Of a stretch of DNA of 64,000 nucleotides, positions 1 to 10,130 are shown piece by piece. Numbering within the stretch: position 1 is the stretch's first letter; each line of letters begins with the position of its first letter. This stretch comes from Lolium rigidum (Eukaryota > Streptophyta > Magnoliopsida > Poales > Poaceae): the NCBI RefSeq assembly GCF_022539505.1, contig NC_061508.1, forward strand, positions 264,250,736 through 264,314,735. The letters are read 5' to 3'. A program made the position numbers and the translations under genes. The notes under the pieces are model-generated. The model did not search any database, was not told where the DNA came from, and was given only the letters and a program-made list of their open reading frames with translations.

Positions 1-104
1 TCGCTCTCCCCGCTTGTCTGTGAACCGATGTCTCGTGTCAGCGTACAGGATTCCGTCAACCCTAAGCCCCTATCGGAGGGCATTGGCGAGGAGTACCCTC
101 AACA
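1..104 (+). repeat. TE-A 5' LTR, last 104 bases
   Basis: This stretch repeats 23024-23127 with a few substitutions and ends in CTCAACA directly before a primer-binding site. The rest of this LTR lies outside the window. Confidence 0.88.
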
Positions 105-106
105 AT

Positions 107-124
107 TGGCGCCGTCTGTGGGAA
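107..124 (+). other. TE-A primer-binding site
   Basis: TGGCGCCGTCTGTGGGAA lies two bases after the LTR. Its first nine bases match the tRNA-Asp-type primer site (TGGCGCCGT) common in grass gypsy elements; the remainder is a variant, so the tRNA assignment is tentative. Confidence 0.7.
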
Positions 125-479
125 CCCTATCGGCACAAGGCGAGGTCATCGGCGGCACCGATTACGTCCGCGGCGTTCTTACTCGAGTCACCGACACCAG
201 CAAAGTCAAGAGACCCGATCCGCTGCGGATCCTTCGAATTTGTGCCGCACCGCGAAGAGCTTCACCCGAACTTTATGGCAACGTCTCGCAACACGGAAGC
301 AATTTTCGGTGGCGTCCACTTCGTCGTCGACTCTGGAGGTTTTCTCCGCCTCCCCGGGGCCGACGCGTCCCACTCAAAGGCTGAGCCTCAAGAAGGTGTC
401 CCTTCGGCAGCAACCCTAAAAGCTTCGCCCAGAAGCATACGAGAGAGCAATCGGGAAAATCTCGACGCCGCAGCTGGAC

Positions 480-1085
480 AAAGAAAGAGACGAAAGAGTT
501 CGCACCGTGAAGAGGAAGGCCAAACAGCAGCCCACCCTCGATGCTATGACATGTCATCAATCGGAGGACGCACCCGTTCTCCACACCTCTCGGCTACGGA
601 GCGACTTGAAGCACCGTGTTATCTCCACTCTTATTTTGATCCTAAGGATGGTCGGGAAAAGTCCAGCCATGCTGCTAAGGAACTGCCGACACTTCCTTGA
701 GATTCGGCGAGTTCGCGACGATCTTAGAGCTGAAGCCACATCAAGAGTTCGCATAATGGAAGAGAAAGCGAGGTCCTATGGTCATCGACCCGAGCCATAT
801 GTACCGAAACCATACGAGCCAATGGAAAAAGCGAGTACGAACCGGTCGAGGCATTCCCGGCCATTGCGTGGACAGATCAACATGATCCACAAAACCAGCT
901 TTTCGAAAAGAGAAATCAAAAAGTTCTCCCGAGAAGTAAAATACGCGAAGTTGCCATGGTTGATACGCCGGATTTTATTGATTGGTCGGATCGGAGCATC
1001 ACCTTCAGCAGGGGCGGATCACCCGAAGGCCGTCCCAAGGCCCGGTCACGCGGCCCTCGTCCTGGAAGCACAGATTGGAGGATAA
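480..1085 (+). pseudogene. TE-A gag remnant (C-terminal part only)
   Basis: Two reading frames together show the C-terminal gag region of Tat elements: a Cys/His segment with LHSYFDPKDGREKSSH (around 620-670), continuing after a frameshift as RNCRHFLEI, then a basic linker leading to the protease. Only about 490 bases separate the primer site from this segment. A full gag capsid needs roughly a kilobase more, so the capsid part appears deleted. No usable gag start remains. Confidence 0.6.
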
Positions 1086-1088
1086 AAT

Positions 1089-1668
1089 ATGGGCAAAGTA
1101 TTTATGGATGGTGGAAGCGGCTTAAACCTGCTATTCGCCAGCACAATGAGGGCAATGGGTCTAACAGTCGACATGCTAAAAGAATCCGACACAGGGTTCC
1201 ACGGCATTATACCGACTCGACCCGCCTACTCGCTGGGAAAAACATCATTGGACGTAGTCTTCGGCACGCCCGATGAATTTCGGGAAAGAAAGGATTGAGT
1301 TCGAGGTAGTCGATCGGGAATCTCGGTACCACGCCATCCTCGGCGGACCTGCGTTTGCCAAGTTCATGGCCGTGCCTCATTATGCATACCCGAAGCTAAA
1401 GATGCCGGGCAACAACGGGACCCCAATAACCGTTCACGGCAGCTTCGCTCGGTCGGACAAGCTGCGACGGGGAATTTCGAGAAGATCGCCTCGAAATTTG
1501 GAGCCAAGGAAGAACTCAACGCGATCGACGCCATCACAGATCACACACAGCCACCAGCCGACAATCGAAACGCAAGATTCGATGAGTTCGATACTACAAA
1601 GGAAACCAAGAAACTGCAGGTGCACCCAAGCGATCCGAAGAAAACGGTCAACACCTCGGCTGACCTAG
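1089..1668 (+). pseudogene. TE-A aspartic protease
   Basis: The retropepsin active-site motif MDGGSGLN is at about 1104-1127, followed by flap-type sequence, and in another frame by YHAILGGPAFAKFMAVPHYAY (about 1330-1390), the conserved Tat linker between protease and reverse transcriptase. In a working element this enzyme cuts the gag-pol polyprotein inside the particle. A frameshift near 1270 and stops downstream make this copy non-functional. Confidence 0.75.
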
Positions 1669-3010
1669 ATGTCGCATAGGAAAGCGCGCTCATCGAGTTC
1701 CTCCGTGAGCGCCGGGAGATATTTGCATGGGAGCCATCCGACATGCCGGGTATCCCCAGGGAACTCGGCCGAGCACGCCCTAAATGTTGACCCGACAGGC
1801 CAAGCTAGTACGAGCGGTCGATGCGACGATTCTCCGAACCCAAAAGAAGAGCAATTGGTGAAGAAGTTAATCGGCTCCGCAAGGCGGGATTCATCCGAGA
1901 GCTTAAGGAATGCGAATGGGTGGCTAATCCGGTCATGGTGCCAAAAAAGGACACAACCGCCCTTCGCATGTGCATCGATTACACCGGCCTTAACAAACAC
2001 TCGCCCCAAAGATCATTTCCCATTGCCTCGAATAGATCGGATAGTCGATTCTACAGCCGGGTGCGATCGTCTCTCTTTCCTCGATGCGTACTCCGGGTAC
2101 AACCAGATCAAGCTGAAGAAGGAGGACCAGGAGTTAACCGCGTTCATCACTCCACACGGCGTTTTACGCTACAACGTCATGACCTTCGGGTTAAAAAATG
2201 CAGGAGCTACTTATCAACGCTGCATGCAAGCTCGCCTCGCGGAGCAGATTGGAAGAAACATTGAATTCTACATCGACGATATCGTGGTGAAAACAAAGCA
2301 CGCAGCCACACTCATCGATGACTTGCGAGAGACCTTTGACAATCTGGACAGATACAAAATTAAGTTAAATCCTAAGAAGTGTTTCTTTGGAGTACCGGGA
2401 GGGCAAGTACTCGGATACTTCATATCAGCCGGAGGAATCGAGGCCAATCCCTTGAAGATCAAAGCTATTCTCGACATGGAGCCGCTAAAGAACCTCGCAC
2501 CAAGTGCGGCGGTCAGCGAGCCGATTAGCGGCGCTTAGCGGGTTTATCGCGAAGCTAGGAGAGAAAGCTTTGCCCTTCTACAACTTGATGAAAAAGTCGA
2601 GAAAAGTTCGAGTGGACAAAGGAAGCACAAGACTCCTTTGACAACCTGAAGAAAATCCTATCGACCTCTCCGGTGCTCGTGACTCCGCGCGAAAAGGAGA
2701 CACTAGCGATGTACATAGCCGCTACAGCTCAAGTCTTCAGTAGCGTTTTGGTTGTCGAGCGAGAAGAAGCAGGGAGAGTTCATGGTGTGCGGAGGCACTG
2801 TTTATTACCTCGGCGAAGTACTTACCCCCGCAAGACGGAGGTATCCTCATCACCGAAGTTGGCATATGCGGTATGGAGGTCGGCTCGCAAGCTGAGGCAC
2901 TACTTCACGGAGCACCCGATCAAAGTTGTGAGCGAAGCTCCCACGAAGAGCATAATGACCAATCCGAAGCCACAGGTCGAGTGTCTCAATGGGCCATCGA
3001 GTTAGCGCCA
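1669..3010 (+). pseudogene. TE-A reverse transcriptase and first RNase H
   Basis: Ty3/gypsy reverse transcriptase segments are spread over several frames: MVPKKD and MCIDYTGLN (about 1936-1995), FGLKNAGATYQRCM (2188-2228), catalytic FYIDDIVVK (about 2266-2292) and LGYFIS. The connected RNase H follows at 2640-3000 in fragments. At least four frameshifts (near 1820, 2010, 2510 and 2790) stop translation. In an intact element this enzyme copies the RNA genome in cytoplasmic particles. Confidence 0.85.
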
Positions 3011-3089
3011 CACGACATAACTTACGTCAACCGAACGGCGGTAAAATCCCAAATCCTCCCGGATTTTGTGGCGGATTGGATCCAATCAC

Positions 3090-3537
3090 GGACACCGGCA
3101 ACACCCGACATGTCGGGGTCATGGGTAATGTACTTTGATGGGTCAAAACGAAGTACGGGAGCAGGGGCAGGAGTGGTGCGATATCACCACGGGGAGATAA
3201 AATGAAGTATATACTGCGTATGAATTTCTCCCTACCGACAAACAACGAAGCGGAATACGAGCGGCTGTTGCACGGAATGAAGATGGCAAAGGCGTGTGGC
3301 GCTACGCGCCTAGAAATTTACGGAGATTCGAACTTGGTGGTCCAGCAGTCAATGAACTTGTGCGATGCGGTCAGCGACAACATGGTTGCTTATCGGCAGC
3401 TATATCAGAACATGGAGGCTAAATTCGAAGGATGCGAGCTTAAGCACATCGGCAGAGCCAGTAACGAGGAAGCCGACACTTTGGCGAACATCGGGTCCAC
3501 ATGCTCCCCCATTCCAGATGGAGTTTTTACGAAGTGA
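3090..3537 (+). pseudogene. TE-A additional (second) RNase H domain
   Basis: After the RT-linked RNase H comes another RNase H-like domain: YFDGSKRSTGAGAGVV (about 3133-3180), NNEAEYERLLHGMKMAK (3241-3291) and GDSNLVVQQ (3322-3348). The D, E and D positions match the acidic residues of RNase HI. Two RNase H domains in a row are typical of the Tat branch, where the extra one is thought to have been acquired separately (family knowledge). A frameshift at about 3200 splits it. Confidence 0.8.
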
Positions 3538-3622
3538 TCACTCAAAGATCAATTAAATAAAAACCGTCCGCAAAACCATCGGGTGAAGAAGCTGGAAAAA
3601 AGCTCATTGCAAAAACCTTCGA

Positions 3623-4903
3623 GTGAAGAATCTCCCAGTCCTTTCTTCCGAGCAAGTCCTCCTCCTCGAGCCTCTATGGACCAAACCATTTTTAGCGTAC
3701 CTGTCAAAACAAGAGCTGCCAGAAGACTCCGTGGAAGCTAAGCGAGTCGTTAGACGATCAAAGGCCTTTACAATAATAAATGGTGAGCTTTACAAGCGCA
3801 GCATCTCAGGGATCTTCCAAAGGTGCATCGCCATTGACGATGGAAAAGCAGCGTTGCGCGAAATACATGAAGGAACCTGCGGGCATCATGCGGGAAGCGA
3901 GCCCTCGTGGCGAAAGCCTTTAGGGCAGGATTTTGTCGGCCAACGGCAGCATCGGATGCCGGGGATCTAGTCATGAAGTGCGATGCGTGCCAACGTTTCT
4001 CGTCGAAACCACACGCTCCCGCAACGGATTTAATGACGATACCTTTGGCATGGCCGTTCACTCGGTGGGGACTTGATCAAGTTGGACCATCGCCAAGATC
4101 ATCACCCGGAGGACACACGTACTTACTGGTTGCGATCGACAAATTCACTAAGTGGATCGAGCGTACAGGTGCGAAATCAAAAGGCTGAAACGGCGGTTCA
4201 ATTCTTCAAAGGAATAACATGTCGATTTGGTATGCCCCATAGCATCGTCACGGACAACGGTTCCAATTTCGATTCCGAGGAATTCGGGAAATTTTGTGAC
4301 GATGGGGGAATCAAATTGAAGTTCGCATCGATCTCCCACCCACGAGACCAATGGCCAAGTGGAAAGGATCAATGGTTTAATAGGGGATGGTTTAAAGAAA
4401 CGCCTTAAAGGTGCAGCCGGAGCACAGGTTGAAGAATTACCATCCGTGCTATGGAGTTTGCGTACCACCCCCAACAGAGTCAACTCAATACACTCCGTTC
4501 TTCATGGTGTACGGAGCCGAAGCGATCCTGCCCGGCCGACATTCGATTTGAAGCACCTCGAGTAACAGCGTACACGAGTCCTCCTCCAATATCGCGTTAC
4601 AAGATGCTTGTCGATCTCCTTGACGAAGCACGAGATATTGCCTTGGCAAGAACAACGGTCTACCGGCAAGCACGAGAAATTATCACAACCAGACGAATAC
4701 GCGAGTCGAAGTTTCAGTGTTGGAGATATGGTACTTCGGTTGAAACAAAAAAGACCCTTGAAGCTAGAATCCCCATGGGAAGGACCATACATCGTCATCG
4801 AAGTGATACCGGGGAGGAGCCTATCGGCTCAAGAATCCGAGAATCAGGAAAAGACGTCGAGAATCCATGGAACATCGCGCAATTGCGACGGTTTTATACA
4901 TAG
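3623..4903 (+). pseudogene. TE-A integrase
   Basis: The zinc-finger region shows GTCGHHAG (about 3877-3900) and CDACQRF (3979-3999). The catalytic core shows LDQVGPSPRSSPGGHTYLLV and IVTDNGSNF (about 4243-4269); the third acidic residue lies in a rearranged stretch near 4350-4380. The C-terminus ends with IAQLRRFYT and a stop near 4903. Frameshifts near 3960, 4180, 4380 and 4490 inactivate it. An intact copy would insert element DNA into chromosomes. Confidence 0.82.
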
Positions 4904-5623
4904 GATACGATTGTTCTTTTTTTCAACGGCCCATAAGGTTGTTTTGCATTATGAATAAAGATCTAATCAGATTTCTATTACCCTTTTTTCTTGCTTCAGG
5001 CTTTGGCACCCGAACGAAACGTTCGGAACCGCTTCCATCGGCTCTTACTCCCATCGGGAGCGTTGGGCTAACTCCCATCGGGAGCATTGCCTAACTCCCA
5101 TCGGGAGCGTTGGCCCAGAAAAAACGTGTTTACACGATGACATTAATTAAATACTCTCAGCGAGAGCTAAGATTAATGGCATACAAAAACAACCAATCCA
5201 AGCCTCGAAAGTACGCGAGTGCTTTGCGGTCGATGGTTACATTAAAATAAGGCTCAAACAGGTGCACCGTGTGACGAAGCCGAACTTTCGCATAAATTAC
5301 ATATCGACTTCGCAATAACATTGCATAAAATATAACGAAGTCGTCGAGTAAGCAGGTTGAACCGATCACTCAGCCGCACTCGACAATAAAGTATCAATCA
5401 AATAAACATAAGCGTACAGCGTACGCAGCAAACGATCTTATGCGAAATACAAGACTATTACGTTCATAATCGGGATCCCCGGTCCCGGTGGGCCTTCGGT
5501 TCCTTTTCCGGACATGACTCCATCCGAGAAACAATGGTGTGAGCGGGACCTCTGGCGAGCATCATAGTACCGGCCTAAATCCCTTTCGGTGTTTGCCACG
5601 GCTCTTAAGTCTAAAGAAGGATG
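4904..5623 (+). other. TE-A non-coding spacer after pol
   Basis: No coding signal was found here. The span holds a triple hairpin repeat (5048-5107) and then AT-rich sequence leading into the antisense ORFs. Confidence 0.6.
5048..5107. repeat. Three tandem CTCCCATCGGGAG hairpin units
   Basis: Copies at 5048-5060, 5072-5084 and 5095-5107 are spaced about 23-24 bases apart. Each is a perfect 5-bp inverted repeat with a 3-base loop. The same motif recurs in TE-A at 6296, 9370, 9491 (one change) and 22437. Confidence 0.9.
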
Positions 5624-6255
5624 TCATGCCAATATTGAAGCAAAAGCAAGCTCAGCACCAGCTAGAAGCTCTTTCCGCACCAGCAGCCGAATCCTTTCTG
5701 GAGATTTGAATCGGGTGAACAAGCCAGACAAAGTATCGGGTGCCTGATCCAGAGGAAACAAGGTGTGCCAAACCATCGTAAGAAGGGCATAGTATTTGTC
5801 AAAGTAATAGTGTGCCTTCATCACCCGGTACTTGAACTTCGCCATGATGACGGCCTTCGGACGATGCAGCCATAAACCATGTGTTGGGTGTGCAACGTCG
5901 GTCATCGCCTCAACCTCGTCATGAATTTTTCTGTCCTCTTCGACTGCATCCGAAGCCACGGCGAAAAGGAACGAATGTGAGAACATTCAAGCTATACCTA
6001 GAATCGGAAGGCAGGCTAACACTCACGGTTCAAACTTTCGGTAGCAACATGAAGACCATCAAGAGCGTATTGTTCAATGGCGATCGCTATTTCTCCCTTC
6101 TTTTTCACCAAGGCAGCCATCGCACGAAGGGAAGTAATATCTTTATTTAAACTAGACACCTGGTCACGCAAGCGACGAACAAGGCCTGATTCATCATTAC
6201 CCGAAGGATTCGGAAAGAGCTCGGCACGGGAGGAAGATGAGGGAATCTGCAACAC
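5624..6255 (-). pseudogene. TE-A antisense gene, distal C-terminal module
   Basis: Minus-strand reading gives a coiled-coil-like stretch (LRDQVSSLNKDITSLRAM, about 6175-6120) followed, after a frame change, by a segment with HTLFPLDQAPDTLSGLF and a stop near 5624. The pattern of an aromatic-FP segment, a TLxxL segment and a final alpha-helical part resembles the end of the module at 6406-7199, so this looks like a second copy of the same C-terminal unit. Function is unknown; it belongs to the antisense ORF known in Tat/Retand elements. Confidence 0.55.
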
Positions 6256-6405
6256 GTCCTCACTTCAGACCAAGCATTAATATAAAAAAAAGAAACTCCC
6301 ATCGGGAGCATTGAGTGCACATCATACAGGCAAAAGGATGTTTGGCAACAAAGCCGAATTTAAAAAGAATTACGAAAGTATCATGTACAACAACGAGTTC
6401 AAGGA

Positions 6406-7199
6406 TTAGCCGACGTTGAACCGGGGGCTGACTCGGGAGCGAGGCTCGGCTTGTGCTTCGAGCCACCAACTTCGAAGCCGGTTAGCGCAAGTTATTGCCG
6501 ATCTCTTGAAAGGCTCAAGGTCGACTAGATGATTTTCATCATCAACAGGCAGCGCTTTAGAGAACTCTTCCAATACCGACCCCATCCCGTGGCCCATAAG
6601 CAACTGGAAAGTAAGAACTGCACCAATTGAGCGGCTGCGACATTTCAGTACCTCTATAGGTTCAGAGGGATCAACAAGGAAGGCTTCAGCCATCTCATCA
6701 AGAGTCTTGTCCAACTTCGCCTTAGGGAAGATCATCGAATATAACTTCGACAGCGCTCCCTTGGACTTCTGCAATAATCTGAGGATCTGGACATTTGACT
6801 CAGCAGCAAATGACAAGGCGTCAGCCGTAGAATCTTCCCGAAGCTGGTGGCGTCGGCTGACAGTTAAGTTGCGGCCTCTGAAAAAGAGAGTATTAGTAAT
6901 CAATGGAGAAAGCATCAAGAAAGGGACGGAGCACCGCAAGGATTTCTACCCAATAAATCCTTGATGGATTCACGGAGGACACCCTCCTTCTCATCAATCG
7001 CAGCCGCCGCCGCACGCCTGGCATCTTGGTCATCCTTCATTTGACGCTTCAGCCGATTCACTTCTTCCTTCAACAAGGCATTCTCACTTTTGGCATCGGC
7101 AGCAAGCCGGTTGGCTTCGACCACCTGATCAGCCGAAGATTTGACGACCTTCCGAAGTTGGGAGTTTTCGGCTTCAAGGCGAAGTAAATTGTTCCGCAA
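6406..7199 (-). pseudogene. TE-A antisense gene, coiled coil plus C-terminal domain
   Basis: From 7199 down the minus strand encodes a strong heptad-type coiled coil (LLRLEAENSQLRKVV, then SENALLKEEVNRLKRQM). After a probable intron it continues as a 177-codon ORF (6939-6406) with MIFPKAKLDKTLDEM and a helical end. The coiled coil suggests self-association, but no enzyme motif is visible. Splicing rather than frameshift is plausible at the 6915-6940 join because the equivalent gene in TE-B has clear GT-AG introns. Confidence 0.6.
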
Positions 7200-7275
7200 A
7201 GTCCGCTACGGCATCGGCCGTAGCATAAATTGGCTGCAGCTAGGAAAAAGTCAAGAGGAGTCGGGTGATGGAAAT

Positions 7276-7914
7276 TCAGCAAAGCTTGACGATTAAAATA
7301 CTTACGTGATCACGGCCAGCCGACGGAGTGGGAGCATCATCGGAAGGAATAACTCTCGACACTGGGACCTTCTCTACACCCGTTCGGGATGGAGGTGTCG
7401 ACTTGGCAGGAGAAGGGTTCGATTCCTTAGCCGATGCTACTCTTTCAGAGGCTAGTTTAGCCCTCTTTGCAAGAGGAACATCGTCATCATCATCGGCAGA
7501 GCTGTTCAAGTATGGCGAGCAGTTAGTATACAAGGTGACAAGAAATAAAAGTAACAAAGAGTATAAATGCTCACAGGTCCAGATCATCTTCGTCCACGAA
7601 GAAACTTGTTGAACCCTTCTTAGCAGGAGGAGGCGAAGCAGCTTCGTCGGCATCATTATCTCCTTCAGAAGAACTTGATTCAGCCAAAGCGATAAGATCA
7701 TCATGTACCTGCTTGCGACGTTTGCTCTGAAGAAGGCGTCATCTTCGACGATTTCCTCCTCTCGGACATCGCTGTCCTCAAGGGCATGCTGAGCATCCTC
7801 GGTTCCCTCAGAATTGTCATCATTATCTTCTAATACCACTCCACTCTCGGGTGAGGGAGGATAACATTGGGCGACATCGGGGACCTGCGGAAGAATAGAA
7901 AACATGAAAGGCAT
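7276..7914 (-). pseudogene. TE-A antisense gene, acidic middle region
   Basis: The minus strand encodes a low-complexity acidic region (LEDNDDNSEGTEDAQHALED, about 7837-7778) and, further on, DDDDVPLAKRAKLASERV, with a basic KRAK stretch that could act as a nuclear signal (inference). The position between the conserved N-terminal domain and the coiled coil matches TE-B, where 20155-19835 is similarly acidic. Frame changes within it may be introns. Confidence 0.5.
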
Positions 7915-8037
7915 AAAAAAAGGGGAGGTAATGACAGTAAATGAAGAACGATAAGGTTACCTCGGACGGAAGATGCTTGAAATCATAAGGAGGGCGCGCC
8001 GATGTCAGGACAATGGTGTCCTTGGTGCTGAGGCATG

Positions 8038-8884
8038 TCAGGCGACGAACTTCGTTACGGAGCTCATTTGCCGACGAGTCGGCGAGTTGACCCTTGACTT
8101 GTCGTTTTTGCCGGTGAAAAGCCACGGTCGGTGAGGGCGAGACATCAGCGGCTGCACTCGACGTTGTAGGAAAACTGAAACTACTTCAGTACCACACATC
8201 GTCATGGCTCCTGAATTCTTCAAAGTGACAATTTGCTTGAAAAGTTCGTCGGCTATCGCCTTTTCTTCGGGAGAAAGGGCGTTTTTCCAAGACTTCTTCT
8301 TGTGAGCCACCAAGACATCGTCAAAAGGAGGGAGATTTGAACGCCTCCCAGAAACGACAGGGTCTCGAAGGTAGAACCATTTGTTGCGCCAGCCCTGGAC
8401 GGATTCCTTCATCGGGTAGTCGAAGTAATCGACCTCCTTCCTGACAACAAAGCCGACGCCACCAACAACGGGGGGGCCATTGCTATCATTGTGACGCTTC
8501 ACATAGAAAATCTTCCTCCAAAGGCCCCCAGTGAGGCTCAATGCCGAGGAAAGCTTCACAAACGGTGACAAAAATGGAAAGGTGGAGGATGGAATTTGGG
8601 GTCAGCTGCCAGAGCTGAATCCCATAGAAGAAAAGAAGGGAGCGAAGGAACTCGTGCGCCGGAAGAGAGAGGCCACGGAATAGAAAAGCGACGAACATGA
8701 CGGTGAAGCCCTTTGGGGGACTCGGGCAAGAAACCTGACCTGGGAGACGAACGTCATCCTCAGATGCGGAGATGAAGCCGAGGGCGCGAAGTTTGTTGAT
8801 GTCACGGTTGGTAATGGCAGAGGCGCTCCAGTTGCGGCTAACTTTGGCCGCCTCCGATGTGCTGCCACTCTTCTTTTTGCCCAT
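8038..8884 (-). pseudogene. TE-A antisense gene, N-terminal 'putative gypsy-type transposon' domain
   Basis: The likely ATG is at 8884-8882 (MGKKKSGS). The following roughly 120 codons contain FRGLSLPAHEFLRSLLFFYG, LTPNSILHLSIFVTVCEAFL and then, after one frame change near 8540, VGGVGFVVRKEVDYFDYPM and VQGWRNKWFYLRD. This pattern matches the plant 'putative gypsy type transposon' (Transposase_28-like) domain family by recall. The domain has no proven activity. It runs opposite to gag-pol and has its own TATA-like box about 100 bases upstream of the ATG. Confidence 0.75.
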
Positions 8885-8981
8885 GGTGAACGAAGCTTTT
8901 GATGAGAAGGCGGAAGAGCGGGAGGCTTGAAGGAGAAGATGAGCGATGAACGGGGTAAAAGGTAAAAAGAAAGGAGGCTCC

Positions 8982-8989
8982 CTATTTAT
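8982..8989 (-). promoter_or_regulatory. TATA-like box of the TE-A antisense gene
   Basis: ATAAATAG on the minus strand lies about 100 bases before the antisense ATG at 8884. TE-B has TATAAA at the same distance from its antisense ATG, which supports a real core promoter. Confidence 0.5.
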
Positions 8990-9318
8990 CTCAAAAGAAT
9001 TTGAGCACGGACGTGGCCATAACTCCACAAAGCATCGTGGGGAGAGGAGCAGATCCGATCGTACACGTGGCAAGAGTGGAACCGGCAGCCCATTATTCCC
9101 ACGACGCGCGAAAAATGAGGAGACGCCTCGTTCGCCGCGCGTGCACTAGTTAAGACCTAAAAGCGCCCGCGCAGAACTAGGGTGGGCCCGTCGGGCCAAG
9201 TCCCATCAATTGGCCCACAGCGATTACACGTCAAGTCAAATCCCGTCAATTGGCCCACAACTATGACGTCATAATTTGGAAGCATTCGAAGGAAAAATGA
9301 AAAGTTGTCGGATGAACA

Positions 9319-9545
9319 ACTTGAGTCTACGCACGGACTGCGAGCATCCGTACCTAGACTCGGGGGCTACTCCCATCGGGAGCGCTGACGCGCACCCGAT
9401 AAAATGAAGACTCGACAGAATAAACAGTCGAAGGAAGAAGGTTTGAGTCTGCATTCAGTTACAAGCACTTGCACCCAGATTCGGGGGCTACTCCCGTCGG
9501 GAGCGCGGCGTGCACCCGATAGAAGTTTTTTGCACTCCAGGATCA
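9319..9545 (+). repeat. TE-A 3' region repeats carrying polypurine-tract copies
   Basis: Two related units of about 115 bases (from about 9319 and 9437) each contain TTGAGTCT, a run of diverged sequence, a polypurine-like A(C/T)TCGGGGGCTAC (9358-9370, 9479-9491), the hairpin CTCCC(A/G)TCGGGAG and GCACCCGATA. A third unit lies beyond TE-B at 22382. The last copy of the purine motif (22571-22583) directly abuts the 3' LTR. Confidence 0.85.
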
Positions 9546-9547
9546 TG

Positions 9548-9552
9548 CCCGG
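9548..9552 (+). repeat. Left target-site duplication of TE-B (CCCGG)
   Basis: CCCGG here is repeated at 22221-22225 directly after the 3' LTR of TE-B, as expected for 5-bp Ty3/gypsy integration. Confidence 0.92.
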
Positions 9553-10068
9553 TGATGGGGATATGCCCATAGGGGGTGGGTCGCCAGTCCCACTCGCCGT
9601 GAAGACGGAGGCCCAGGCGGACTGCCAGTCGCCCAGCGGCCCAGGCTCTAAAGCGGCCGGGCCGTGATCCCAAGGAGGAGATCCGTGCGGCTCGGATTAG
9701 AAGATTACTTGCAAGAGGGTTAACGAATCCCGGATTAGTAGCAAGCGATACGATTCGGAGTTATCGCCATGTAACCCTAGATCGGGGGTGTCTATATAAA
9801 CCCCGAGCTTAAACCCTAGAGGACACCTGATTCGAGATCTAATCTCCCATTGTAAGCTCTCGGCGTAGCCCCGACTGAGACCCCCATTGTAATTCTCCAT
9901 CGAGCAATAAAGATCTAGCGGGACGTAGGCCTTTTACTCTCCGGAGGGCTGAACCTGGGTAAAACCCTTGCGTCTCTTGCACCTCGACCCGTAGATGGCG
10001 ATGTTCCCTTCCCCTCGCATCAACGAAGTGCTACCCCTGTAGCATCTGCCGTGGCCACATCCACGGCG
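9553..10068 (+). repeat. TE-B 5' LTR
   Basis: It matches 21701-22220 almost throughout. The 3' tip reads CCACGGCG here against CCACGACA in the other copy, so the terminal CA is mutated. A TATA box, TATATAAA, is at 9793-9800, about 240 bases into the LTR, with GAGCAATAAAGATCT downstream as a probable polyadenylation region (9902-9916). Confidence 0.92.
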
Positions 10069-10069
10069 G

Positions 10070-10087
10070 TGGCGCCCACCGTGGGGC
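10070..10087 (+). other. TE-B primer-binding site
   Basis: TGGCGCCCACCGTGGGGC starts one base after the LTR. It is the primer-site variant often seen in grass gypsy elements. Confidence 0.8.
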
Positions 10088-10130
10088 ATGGGACATCAAG
10101 CCTCCGAGCTACGGCGAGGCCCTACTCGCC

